DNA from: Sediminibacterium sp.
Lineage (GTDB): Bacteria; Bacteroidota; Bacteroidia; Chitinophagales; Chitinophagaceae
Assembly: GCA_030158665.1 (NCBI GenBank)
Contig: JAOASM010000050.1
Coordinates: forward strand, 186,001 to 250,000
DNA length: 64,000 bases
Reading direction: 5' to 3'
Every line of letters starts with the position of its first letter. Position 1 is the stretch's first letter. Made by a program: the position numbers and the translations under genes. Under the pieces are notes generated by a model. That model was not told where the DNA came from. It made no database searches and was given only the letters and a program-made list of their open reading frames with translations. Positions 26,633 to 35,201 of this stretch are shown here, in pieces.

Positions 26633-27031
26633 ATGCAACAAAATCTCGCCCATATCGCTGTCGTTGTTAGAGACTACGATGAAGCCATCGCTTATTATAC
26701 TCAAGTTTTAGGTTTCAAATTAATTGAGGATACCACTCTATCTGAAACTAAGCGATGGGTGATGGTGCAACCAGCCGGAGCAGACAATGGCTGTATGTTA
26801 TTATTGGCAAAAGCGGCTACACCTGAGCAAGAAAAATGTATTGGATACCAAACAGGAGGACGTGTATTTTTATTTTTATACACGGACAATTTCTATAGAG
26901 ATTTTGATAATTACACTACAAAAGGTGTTGAATTCACTATTCCTCCTCATGTAGAGGAATATGGCACGGTCGCAGTGTTTAAAGATCTTTATGGGAATCT
27001 TTGGGATTTAATTGAGCCAGCTAAAAAATAA
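26633..27031 (+). CDS. VOC family protein (glyoxalase/dioxygenase fold)
   Basis: The 132-residue single-domain protein starts NLAHIAVVVRDYDEAIAYYTQVLGF, the N-terminal betaalphabetabetabeta unit of the vicinal-oxygen-chelate fold. It ends with VFKDLYGNLWDLIEPAKK, where the Glu is a likely metal ligand together with His7. Members include glyoxalase I, fosfomycin-resistance proteins and unknown enzymes; the substrate here cannot be told. The next gene starts 2 bp after its stop, so they form an operon. Confidence 0.87.
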   Translation: MQQNLAHIAVVVRDYDEAIAYYTQVLGFKLIEDTTLSETKRWVMVQPAGADNGCMLLLAKAATPEQEKCIGYQTGGRVFLFLYTDNFYRDFDNYTTKGVEFTIPPHVEEYGTVAVFKDLYGNLWDLIEPAKK

Positions 27032-27033
27032 TT

Positions 27034-27693
27034 ATGAAAAAAGTATTGATATTTGGCGCGAATGGAATGACAGGCGATTTAATCCTTCAAAAATGTTTAC
27101 AATCAAACGATATTAATGAAGTCATTACGATCACTAGAAAAGATCTTCAAATAAAACACCGCAAACTTACCAGCATCATTCATGACAATTTTTTAAATTT
27201 TGATGCAATCACTTCCAATTTTGAAAATATTGATATTTGTTACTATTGTCTTGGGGTATATACAGGAGCTGTGCCTAATGATTTATTTTTTCAAATCACA
27301 GTTGATTATACAAAAGTAATTGCTGATCAATTAAAATTTAAAAGTCCAAATATCTGTTTTTGTTTTTTAAGTGGGATGGGGGCTGATTTAACAGAAAGAA
27401 GCAAAATGCCATTTGCAAAAGCAAAAGGGATGGCTGAAAATTATATACTAAAACTTGGCTTTGAAAAGCTAGTAATTTTTAGGCCAGGATATATTTATCC
27501 AGTGACTAAAAGAAGAGAGCCTAACTTTTTTTATACATTAAGCCGATGGCTTTACCCTATTTTAAAAATAATGTATCCAGGAATTGGTTTGAGTTCAGAG
27601 CAACTAGCTAGTGCTATGTTTAAAGCAGGATTCATTACAACCCCCTCAGTTATTTTAGAGAACAACGCAATCAAAAAATTTATCGCTTCATAG
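27034..27693 (+). CDS. NAD(P)H-binding protein, atypical SDR / HTATIP2-like
   Basis: The Rossmann signature VLIFGANGMTGDLIL is at the N-terminus. The centre has CFCFLSGMGADLTERSKMPFAKAKGMAENYI, resembling atypical short-chain dehydrogenases whose active-site Tyr-x3-Lys is degenerate (here FAKAKG). At 219 residues it fits the NAD(P)H-binding PF13460-type family. It may act as a redox sensor or oxidoreductase on an unknown substrate. It is co-transcribed with the VOC gene and overlaps the end of the convergent PaiB-like gene by 14 bp. Confidence 0.78.
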   Translation: MKKVLIFGANGMTGDLILQKCLQSNDINEVITITRKDLQIKHRKLTSIIHDNFLNFDAITSNFENIDICYYCLGVYTGAVPNDLFFQITVDYTKVIADQLKFKSPNICFCFLSGMGADLTERSKMPFAKAKGMAENYILKLGFEKLVIFRPGYIYPVTKRREPNFFYTLSRWLYPILKIMYPGIGLSSEQLASAMFKAGFITTPSVILENNAIKKFIAS

Positions 27694-28288
27694 CAGCAGC
27701 CATATACTTGCAAGCAGCATCGCCTTTGTTCAATTCATTTTGGATATTTTGATGAGATATTTCATCCCTATTTTGACTCAATTTAAATACATGCTTTAAT
27801 TGCGCTACTTCTATTTCAAATGAAATGATAGCTTTCATATTTTGTTGCATGTACATAGGATCCAAGTTTTTCACTTGTGATGGTGCATCAGGATCCGATT
27901 CGAATTTCTCCGTCAATGCTACTAGTAAATGATACAAATGTTGCTCGTCTTGCATTTGCATTTTACCAATGGCATGTACCGTTTGATAATTCCAAGTACT
28001 CGCTTGCCCTTTGCTTGTATACCAACTCGCACTAACAAATGCAGAAGGTGCAGAAAAAATAACCAACGCATTCGGATTCATTTCAAAAGCAATGGTATGA
28101 TCTTGCTTGCGCATGAGGTGTCCACTAATAAATAATTTATCATCAACTTGCTTGATCAATATAGGAATTTGTGCAGCAATAGGTAAGCCGTTTTTATCTA
28201 CGCCACAAATAGTGACAAAAGGATTTGATTGCATAAACTCAATGACCTCTTGATGATCATTTGCTTTGAAATAAGAGATATCGTACAT
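27680..28288 (-). CDS. PaiB-like FMN-binding protein
   Basis: The 202-residue protein matches the PaiB (FMN-binding negative transcriptional regulator) family: NPFVTICGVDKNGLPIAAQIPIL, HLMRKQDHTIAFEMNPNALVIF, and STWNYQTVHAIGKMQ. PaiB-type proteins have a split-barrel flavin-binding fold; in Bacillus the protein affects sporulation and protease genes, but elsewhere it may be a simple flavin or haem enzyme. The stop codon lies 14 bp inside the convergent NAD(P)H-binding gene. It follows the Lrp-family gene by 14 bp on the same strand, so both are probably co-transcribed. Confidence 0.87.
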   Translation of the reverse strand: MYDISYFKANDHQEVIEFMQSNPFVTICGVDKNGLPIAAQIPILIKQVDDKLFISGHLMRKQDHTIAFEMNPNALVIFSAPSAFVSASWYTSKGQASTWNYQTVHAIGKMQMQDEQHLYHLLVALTEKFESDPDAPSQVKNLDPMYMQQNMKAIISFEIEVAQLKHVFKLSQNRDEISHQNIQNELNKGDAACKYMAAAMKR

Positions 28289-28302
28289 GGAATAATTTTA
28301 AA

Positions 28303-28761
28303 TTATAATGGAAGTGCTGTAGTTGTTTTGATCTCATCCATCACAAACAAACTACTAATATGTGCCACCATCGGAAGCACGGCTAATTTTTCTTGATAAA
28401 ATTTATTATAAGTTTCTACATCCTTGGTGACCAATTTTAAATAATAGTCAAAATTACCAGAGACCAAACTACAAGCAATCACTTCTGGAAATTGCGCAAT
28501 GGTTTGTTCAAATTCAGAAAAATGACTTCTTGTTTGCTTATCTAAGGTAACCTGACAATGCACCACTAAACCAAGGTCAATTTTTTTTCGATCCAACAAA
28601 GCCACATATTGTAAAATATACCCTTCCTGTTCTAATCTCTTAACTCGATCATGGGTTGGACTGAGCGATAAATTAATGGCAGCACTAATGTCTTTTAGTT
28701 TCGCTAAAGCGTCTTTTTGTAGGATCCTTAAAATGGATTGGTCAATTGCGTCTAATGCCAT
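28303..28761 (-). CDS. Lrp/AsnC family transcriptional regulator
   Basis: The 152-residue protein has an N-terminal winged helix-turn-helix (LDAIDQSILRILQKDALAKLKDISAAINLSLSPTHDRVKRLEQEGYI) and a C-terminal RAM ligand-binding domain. It is divergent from alanine dehydrogenase across a 155-bp gap that contains two AT-rich palindromes next to its own start codon. This arrangement suggests an alanine- or other amino-acid-responsive activator of the dehydrogenase gene with autoregulation, as known for AldR/Lrp pairs elsewhere. Confidence 0.93.
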   Translation of the reverse strand: MALDAIDQSILRILQKDALAKLKDISAAINLSLSPTHDRVKRLEQEGYILQYVALLDRKKIDLGLVVHCQVTLDKQTRSHFSEFEQTIAQFPEVIACSLVSGNFDYYLKLVTKDVETYNKFYQEKLAVLPMVAHISSLFVMDEIKTTTALPL

Positions 28762-28763
28762 AG

Positions 28764-28792
28764 AGAAATAATTTCTGTTTAAGGAATAATTC
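28764..28792. promoter_or_regulatory. Candidate Lrp operator: two palindromes 18 bp apart
   Basis: AGAAATAATTTCT (28764-28776) and GAATAATTC (28784-28792) are perfect odd-length palindromes with centres 18 bp apart, directly upstream of the Lrp-family gene. A related GAATATTTC sits near 28869, closer to ald. Confidence 0.4.
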
Positions 28793-28916
28793 AGGCTCTA
28801 AATTACATTATTTTATTACCATTATGACATATAACAATAATTTTTACTGATTATATGAAGTTTACTATGAATATTTCCTTATTAATGATATTTGTACAGA
28901 AATAAAAACTAATACT

Positions 28917-30002
28917 ATGATTATTGGCGTTCCTAAAGAAATTAAGATTCAAGAGTACCGTGTAGGTTTAACTCCTGAGGGTGTGGATGCTTTGTCTAGA
29001 CAAGGCCATACTGTATATATTGAAACCAATGCAGGTGCTGGATCAGGATTTTCTGACGAAGCGTATAAAGCAGTGGGTGCTCAAATTTTAAATACACCAG
29101 CAGAGGTGTATGCCATTGCAGAAATGATCGTTAAAGTGAAAGAGCCTTTGGCTGCAGAATACCCATTGATTAAATCAGGTCAGATATTATTTACTTACTT
29201 CCATTTCGCAGCTTCTAAAGAATTAACAGAAGCCATGATGAAAACGCATGCAGTTTGTATCGCATACGAAACAGTTGAATTACCTGATGGCTCATTGCCA
29301 TTGTTGGTTCCTATGTCAGAAGTGGCTGGAAGAATGGCTGTAAATGTGGGCGCTTATTATTTAGGCAAGCCTTTCGGTGGTAAAGGAAAGTTATTAGGCG
29401 GTGTTCCAGGTGTGAAGCCAGCAGAAGTGTTGGTAATTGGTGGTGGCATTGTAGGGACACAGGCTGCTAAAATGGCTGCTGGATTGGGCGCGAATGTAAC
29501 CATCATGGATACGAACTTAGCTAGATTAAGATATTTGTCTGATGTAATGCCTGCGAATGTGGTGACTCAATATTCTACCTTATTGGCGATCAAAGAAAAA
29601 TTACCTACTGTTGACTTATTAATTGGTGCAGTATTATTACATGGTGCAAAAGCGCCGCACTTGGTTAAAGAAGTAGATTTGAAATTAATGGAAGCAGGAT
29701 CTGTGATTGTAGACGTTGCAGTAGACCAAGGTGGTTGTATTGAAACTTGTAAGCCAACTACACACGAAAATCCAGTATTCACCATCGACAATATCACGCA
29801 CTATTGCGTAGCAAATATGCCAGGCGCAGTACCTCAAACAAGTACACGCGCATTAACCCAAGCTACTTTGCCTTATGCACTTGCTATTGCTAACAAAGGA
29901 TGGGAAATTGCTTGTGCAGAAAATCAAGCATTGGCTAAAGGATTGAACATTAGAGCTGGAAAGATTTTACACAAGGGTGTATCTGAAGCATTCAATGGTT
30001 AA
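28917..30002 (+). CDS. ald: Alanine dehydrogenase
   Basis: The 361-residue protein begins MIIGVPKEIKIQEYRVGLTPEGV, the AlaDh/PNT N-terminal signature. It has FTYFHFAASKELT containing the catalytic His, and the NAD-binding loop VIGGGIVGTQAAKMAAGLGANVTIMD. It interconverts L-alanine and pyruvate plus ammonia with NAD. The divergent Lrp-type gene is the likely regulator. Transcription ends at a strong terminator 25 bp downstream. Confidence 0.96.
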   Translation: MIIGVPKEIKIQEYRVGLTPEGVDALSRQGHTVYIETNAGAGSGFSDEAYKAVGAQILNTPAEVYAIAEMIVKVKEPLAAEYPLIKSGQILFTYFHFAASKELTEAMMKTHAVCIAYETVELPDGSLPLLVPMSEVAGRMAVNVGAYYLGKPFGGKGKLLGGVPGVKPAEVLVIGGGIVGTQAAKMAAGLGANVTIMDTNLARLRYLSDVMPANVVTQYSTLLAIKEKLPTVDLLIGAVLLHGAKAPHLVKEVDLKLMEAGSVIVDVAVDQGGCIETCKPTTHENPVFTIDNITHYCVANMPGAVPQTSTRALTQATLPYALAIANKGWEIACAENQALAKGLNIRAGKILHKGVSEAFNG

Positions 30003-30026
30003 TTAATTCATCTTTGAATAATAAGC

Positions 30027-30061
30027 AAAAAAATACCCTCGCGATGCGAGGGTATTTTTTT
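30027..30061. terminator. Bidirectional intrinsic terminator after ald
   Basis: A 16-bp stem (core ATACCCTCGC / GCGAGGGTAT, loop GAT) is flanked by A7 and T7 runs. It serves ald on the plus strand and the converging lipoprotein gene on the minus strand. Confidence 0.92.
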
Positions 30062-30079
30062 ATATAGTAGTTTCTAATA

Positions 30080-31579
30080 CTAGTAATTCCATTTTGTCCA
30101 ACCTTTCCACCAAGTAGCATCTTCACCAGATAAACCAATCGCACCTCTGAAAGAGACTTTCTTCAAAAATGCATCTTGTAATTTTGGATCTGTAAAGTTT
30201 CCGTTGCTTGCGTAGTTATAGCTACCTGCTATACCGAATGTTAACAAACCTGCTGCAGGAGATGCGGTGCCAGCATATGGTGTTGCATCAAATGAAGTAT
30301 AGTTAAACGGCTGAATTAACTTAGCGTCTACTGCATTCACTGTTGCCGTGTTTGCATAATAAGTGTCAGCAATCCATGATTCAATTGAAGCAGTTGTTTT
30401 TCCTGTTGCAGCACTTGTGCTAGCTGTGTATTTAGCATTTACATTTGTTGGAACACCATTGACCAAACCACCATTTCCTGCAAGAATATTAAATCTAAAA
30501 CGAATTGTGCTATCATCAATGTTTTTATCTACTGGAGTACCAGTACTAGCGTCAATTAACAAAGCATTAGGCCATCCCATGAACACAGAATTCATGATAG
30601 AAATTTTTGTATTTCTTCTGATATGCGCACCAGCTAAAAATAAGCTATTACCAGTACCATATAAACTTGCACGAGGTCCGATTGCAGTCATGTTAGAGAA
30701 AACAGCAGAAGTATATGGAGTTGCAGTTGAACCAGAAGAATTGTTATCAGATTCAAAAGCTTCTGACTTAGAGATATCAGCAATAGCAGAGTCTCTTAAA
30801 GCTAAACCAAACTGCACATATCCGCTATACCCATTATCTGTATCAAAATCATCATCCTGTGTTTTGTAAGCGATTAAATACTTACAGTTTACAGTACCCC
30901 CAAACCACTCATAAGCATCATCTTTAGCATAAGCAACTTCAATGTGGTCAATTTGTGTACCGTTACCAACCGCAGCTAAAGTTAAACTGTTAATCTCTTT
31001 ATCTGGTTGGAATGCATATCCAGCATATTCAATACGAACATAAGATAAGATGCCAGAATTATCAGCAGCATCAGTACCACCTGCTAAACCGTCACCACTA
31101 GCGTTATCAATACCACCTTCAACCTGTAATAAACCAGCTGTTCCATTAAACGTTGTATTGACTGGTGCTTTACCACAAATTACAATACCACCCCAATCTC
31201 CAGATTGTGGATTAGCAGAAGCAGATGTGAAAACAATTGGTTTTTCAGCAGTTCCCTTTGCTACGATTTTTCCACCTCTTGCAATTACCAATGCAGATAC
31301 ATCAGATCCAGAGTATTTTCCTTGAACTTTTGCACCAGCTTCTACAGTTAATGTAACACCGCTTGCTACATAAACGATACCTGATAAGTAGTTTACGTCT
31401 TTTGCAAACAATGTAGTGTCTTTAGTAATACGACCAGATAAAGTAATGGTATTGCTTACCACACCAACTGGCGCTACTTCCTTAGTTACGATAACTAACT
31501 CTTTTTCGCCATCCATTTCGATCTTTCTACAACCAGTAATGGCTAAAAAAGCAAGCGATAAATAAAATAATTGTTTCAT
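30080..31579 (-). CDS. Surface lipoprotein with beta-helix-like repeats, partner of TonB receptor
   Basis: The lipobox ITGCRK (Cys17) predicts a lipoprotein of 499 residues. The middle region has motifs typical of parallel beta-helix proteins (SALVIARGGKIVAKGTAEKPIVFTSA, DWGGIVICGKAPVNTTFNG, LSYVRIEYAG, IDHIEVAYAKDDAYEWFGGTVN). Sequences of this type are frequent in Bacteroidota directly downstream of TonB-dependent receptors. The gene follows the receptor by 38 bp, so the pair probably works like a SusC/SusD system with a different type of lipoprotein. The substrate is unknown. The conserved DDDFDTDNGYSG segment may bind calcium. Confidence 0.75.
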   Translation of the reverse strand: MKQLFYLSLAFLAITGCRKIEMDGEKELVIVTKEVAPVGVVSNTITLSGRITKDTTLFAKDVNYLSGIVYVASGVTLTVEAGAKVQGKYSGSDVSALVIARGGKIVAKGTAEKPIVFTSASANPQSGDWGGIVICGKAPVNTTFNGTAGLLQVEGGIDNASGDGLAGGTDAADNSGILSYVRIEYAGYAFQPDKEINSLTLAAVGNGTQIDHIEVAYAKDDAYEWFGGTVNCKYLIAYKTQDDDFDTDNGYSGYVQFGLALRDSAIADISKSEAFESDNNSSGSTATPYTSAVFSNMTAIGPRASLYGTGNSLFLAGAHIRRNTKISIMNSVFMGWPNALLIDASTGTPVDKNIDDSTIRFRFNILAGNGGLVNGVPTNVNAKYTASTSAATGKTTASIESWIADTYYANTATVNAVDAKLIQPFNYTSFDATPYAGTASPAAGLLTFGIAGSYNYASNGNFTDPKLQDAFLKKVSFRGAIGLSGEDATWWKGWTKWNY

Positions 31580-31617
31580 TGTTTTGTATTTAAAAATGTT
31601 TGTTGTTGAATTGATTT

Positions 31618-34380
31618 TTATAAAGAATAATTTAATGAGATACCGAATGTGGTTCCAAAACGTCTTTGGAAACGAACGGCATCAATTGAAGTATTATATT
31701 TTGTATCTGATGTGTTGTTTTGGTAAAAAGTTTGCTTTTGATTTAAGATATCAGAAATCGTTACTTTAATTTCTGCTTTATTGTCAGCGAACTTTTTACT
31801 CATTTGGAAGTCAAATAATGCTCTAGGTGCTTCGTAAATATTGGGAGTAGATGCCCCGCCTTGTACATCACCCACTAAATAAATTCTTTCGCCCACTTGG
31901 TTGAATAATACCGTAGCGTTGAAACCTTTTTCAGCGATATCATACAATAAGCCCATGTTAATTAAATAAGGTGATTGGCCTTGTAAAGGGCGATCAAGAT
32001 TTAATGAAGAATCTTTCAATGAGCTCTTTATCAAAGAACCATTCGCTTGCAATGTGAAACGCTTTGTTAACTTTTTGCGCATTTCTAATTCCAAGCCATA
32101 TGTGGTAGCTTTTTTTGCATTTTGGTAAGTAAACGTACTTGATCCACCTGCCCCTTCATTAAAGATTTGTTCAATTGGATTGGAAAAGTCTTTATAAAAA
32201 AGACCCAATGTTACCAATTCACCAGAAGTTGGGTAGATCTCATATCGAATATCTGTGTTCGTAATTTTCGTTCTCTTTAACAACGGATTACCTTGAACAG
32301 ATGCATTCAATTCAAAATCATAAATATTCAACGCAGATAGTTCTCTAAGTTCTGGTCTAATGACAGTTTGAGAGGCTGTTAATCTTAAATTACTCTTTTG
32401 ATTGATCTTTATTGTTGTGTTAATACCTGGCAAATAATCAGTTACTCTTGAATAGGTATGTCGAGGATCCCATTTCTTAACACTACCAATCAATTGATCA
32501 TAATCTTCTACACGTAATCCCCAAACCACTCTAACCGCTTCAGAAACCTTATTATCAAATTGTAAAAAACCTGCATTTAAAATCGTATTGGCCATGTATC
32601 TAAAATTTCTTCCTTTAATGGCATCAAAACCGAATAAATTATCCGTACCGTTTCCGAAATTTTGAGGAGCAAATACCGTTTCAGGACCTTGTGCTCTTAA
32701 TGCTGCATTATCTTTAGGTAAGAAATTCGCAAACAATTTCGCATCATATAAACGATCTTTTATTTGTAATAAATATCCAGCTTTAATAGTTTGAGATTTA
32801 ATTTTATAAGTTAAATCTCCGCCTGCTGTATAGATATAGTCACTTAGATCTTGGAAGATTCTACTTCCAGATTGTTGAGATAAAGTATTTGAGATGTTCA
32901 ATACATAAGGATCGTTAGAACCAGTATTTTTTGTGTACATGATTCTTCTTTGATCTGGGCTATAACTATCTAAAATGTTAAAAGCGCCAAACCAGTTTAA
33001 TTTCAATTTGCTACTTAAACTATGTTCGCCATTCAACTGATTTGTAAAGAATACATTTTGTCCAAATACAAATTCATTACTCTTGATTAAGTCACCTCTT
33101 GTGAAATCTTCACCAGCTCGATTGGTATAAGCGTTATTGGACTTTACATTCACTATTGCCTTGTAACTAATTTTATTTAGCGGATTTAAAAACATGGACA
33201 ATCCAGCAATAGCACCCATATTGATATCTTGAATGTATTTGTCATCTTGATAGTCATATAAAACAGAGAAAGATCCACCTTCGTTAGCTGTATTCTGACG
33301 ATTTAAATTTTCTTGAAAGCGATATGTTTTTGCATAGTTAATGCCTAAAATGCCTCCTATTTTCTTACCCCATAATGTTCCAGAAAAACCACCATTCATT
33401 TGGATACTTACATTTGGCTTAGCAGTCATTTGAACTGGAGTCCAGTTATTAGGCATTGTTTTACCTAAAGCAGTTTTGAATGCAATATTTGCAGTATCAA
33501 AATTCGACTTAGTGGTATACCCTGTTGGCAATGATCTTGAACCATCATCTACCCCATACCAATCCGTTTTGCCACCCTTGTCTTTAAAGAAGTCTTTTCC
33601 TGTAACTAATGTATTTGCACTTGTTGCAACTTGAATATTAAAAAAGTTCTTAGTAGGGATATCTTTTGTGTTCACTTGAATCAAACCTCCCGCCCACTCA
33701 CCAGGCAATTCTGGCACAAATGCTTTATTGATAATAATATTGTCAATGATTTGTGAAGGGAATAAATCGAATGAAAAAGTTTTTCTATCCGGCTCTGTAC
33801 TTGTTAATAATATACCATTTAACATGGCTTGGTTATATCTATCCGCCAAACCTCTTACAATGATAAATTTACCCTCTTGGATAGAAGCACCTGGAGTTCT
33901 CTTTAAAATTTCTGCGGTATTTCTATCCGGACTTCTTTTGATAGATTCAGCTGAAATGACCGAAGCCACTGTATTGGTGTTTTTTTGGAATGCGATTAAT
34001 GCATTATCTGTTGATCCTTTATTAGTTGACCTACTTGCACTCACCACCACGTCTGTCAATTTTTTCCCAGACTCTTCTAATAACACATCAATCACTACTT
34101 CCTCATTGCTAGTTTTAGCTGGAGTGATTTCAACAGATTTAGTTTTATACCCAACATAAGAAAGATCTAAATTATATGCCTTATTGATATCGATATTGAA
34201 ACTGAATCTACCCTCGATATCCGTTTTTGAAACTAAATTTTTATCAGACTTTAAAGTAACTGTTACACCAACCAATAATTCATTTTTTACATTTGTAACT
34301 TTACCTGTCAATTTTGCTTTTTGAGCTTGAGCCGAGGCTATTGTAACAAAGCAAAGTATAAATAGTAGAATCCTTTTCAC
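31618..34380 (-). CDS. TonB-dependent outer-membrane receptor
   Basis: The 920-residue protein has a signal peptide (KRILLFILCFVTIASAQAQ) and a CarboxypepD_reg-like domain (AKLTGKVTNVKNELLVGVTVTLK). The plug domain follows (VASVISAESIKRSPDRNTAEILKRTPGASIQEGKFIIVRGLADRYNQAMLNG), then a long beta-barrel ending SLNYSL. The start codon is GTG at 34380; no in-frame ATG precedes the signal peptide. It is not a SusC/RagA type, lacking that plug signature. It forms an operon with the downstream lipoprotein. The cargo cannot be deduced. Confidence 0.92.
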   Translation of the reverse strand: MKRILLFILCFVTIASAQAQKAKLTGKVTNVKNELLVGVTVTLKSDKNLVSKTDIEGRFSFNIDINKAYNLDLSYVGYKTKSVEITPAKTSNEEVVIDVLLEESGKKLTDVVVSASRSTNKGSTDNALIAFQKNTNTVASVISAESIKRSPDRNTAEILKRTPGASIQEGKFIIVRGLADRYNQAMLNGILLTSTEPDRKTFSFDLFPSQIIDNIIINKAFVPELPGEWAGGLIQVNTKDIPTKNFFNIQVATSANTLVTGKDFFKDKGGKTDWYGVDDGSRSLPTGYTTKSNFDTANIAFKTALGKTMPNNWTPVQMTAKPNVSIQMNGGFSGTLWGKKIGGILGINYAKTYRFQENLNRQNTANEGGSFSVLYDYQDDKYIQDINMGAIAGLSMFLNPLNKISYKAIVNVKSNNAYTNRAGEDFTRGDLIKSNEFVFGQNVFFTNQLNGEHSLSSKLKLNWFGAFNILDSYSPDQRRIMYTKNTGSNDPYVLNISNTLSQQSGSRIFQDLSDYIYTAGGDLTYKIKSQTIKAGYLLQIKDRLYDAKLFANFLPKDNAALRAQGPETVFAPQNFGNGTDNLFGFDAIKGRNFRYMANTILNAGFLQFDNKVSEAVRVVWGLRVEDYDQLIGSVKKWDPRHTYSRVTDYLPGINTTIKINQKSNLRLTASQTVIRPELRELSALNIYDFELNASVQGNPLLKRTKITNTDIRYEIYPTSGELVTLGLFYKDFSNPIEQIFNEGAGGSSTFTYQNAKKATTYGLELEMRKKLTKRFTLQANGSLIKSSLKDSSLNLDRPLQGQSPYLINMGLLYDIAEKGFNATVLFNQVGERIYLVGDVQGGASTPNIYEAPRALFDFQMSKKFADNKAEIKVTISDILNQKQTFYQNNTSDTKYNTSIDAVRFQRRFGTTFGISLNYSL

Positions 34381-34476
34381 GATATAATTTTATTTGTATC
34401 GCAAATATCAAAGTTGAATGTTACCGAATTGTTAACTGAATATGAACTTAATATTAACTAATATAAAAGCTACAAT

Positions 34477-34507
34477 AAAAAAGGCACTCAGAGTGAGTGC
34501 CTTTTTT
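34477..34507 (-). terminator. Intrinsic terminator of the carbonic anhydrase gene
   Basis: A perfect 14-bp stem (AAAAAAGGCACTCA / TGAGTGCCTTTTTT, loop GAG) lies 12 bp past the carbonic anhydrase stop and before the TonB receptor gene on the same strand. Confidence 0.9.
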
Positions 34508-34518
34508 ATAATTATCTA

Positions 34519-35151
34519 TTAATCAAGGTGATAGACATTATGTAAGTCTTTTGGGCAAGTGAAGTTAACCCCAAGGTCGTTGATTAATCCATCATGAATA
34601 TCATATACCCAGCCATGGATATGCAATGGCTGATTTCGTTTCCAAGCATTTTGAACGATGGAGGTTTTACCCAAATCAAATACTTGTTCTTGCACATTCA
34701 CTTCAACAAACCTTCTTGCCCTCAAAGTTTCATCTTCAATAGCATCTAATTCTAGATGATAATACCTGTATACATCCTTAATATGTCTTAACCAGTTGTC
34801 GATTAAACCAAACTGTTGATTTTTCATGGCAGCCATTACACCACCACATCCATAATGACCACACACTATGATATGTTTTACCTTCAATACATCTACCGCA
34901 TAAGAAAGTACACTCAACATATTCATGTCACTATGCACAATCATATTGGCGATATTGCGATGTACGAACATTTCACCCGGATCAGTTCCTGTAATGGACT
35001 CTGCTGGCACCCTGCTATCTGAACAGCCAATCCATAAATACTCTGGCGACTGACCGTTAGATAATTTTTCAAAAAAGGCAGGGTCAAGTTGTAATTGCTC
35101 TGCCACCCAATTTTTATTATTTTCTATCAGTCTTTTATATGATTTTTCCAT
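34519..35151 (-). CDS. can: Beta-class carbonic anhydrase
   Basis: The zinc-binding and catalytic motifs are complete: WIGCSDSRVPAESI (Cys and Asp-Arg dyad) and HIIVCGHYGCGGVMAAM (His and Cys ligands). The 210-residue length is typical. It interconverts CO2 and bicarbonate in the cytoplasm. It lies 50 bp downstream of a SulP anion transporter in the same direction, which suggests joint handling of bicarbonate, and ends at a strong terminator. Confidence 0.96.
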   Translation of the reverse strand: MEKSYKRLIENNKNWVAEQLQLDPAFFEKLSNGQSPEYLWIGCSDSRVPAESITGTDPGEMFVHRNIANMIVHSDMNMLSVLSYAVDVLKVKHIIVCGHYGCGGVMAAMKNQQFGLIDNWLRHIKDVYRYYHLELDAIEDETLRARRFVEVNVQEQVFDLGKTSIVQNAWKRNQPLHIHGWVYDIHDGLINDLGVNFTCPKDLHNVYHLD

Positions 35152-35201
35152 TTTGATTTTTATTAAAATTTCGAGAATAAACTTTCTAATTTGAAGTAAG
35201 C

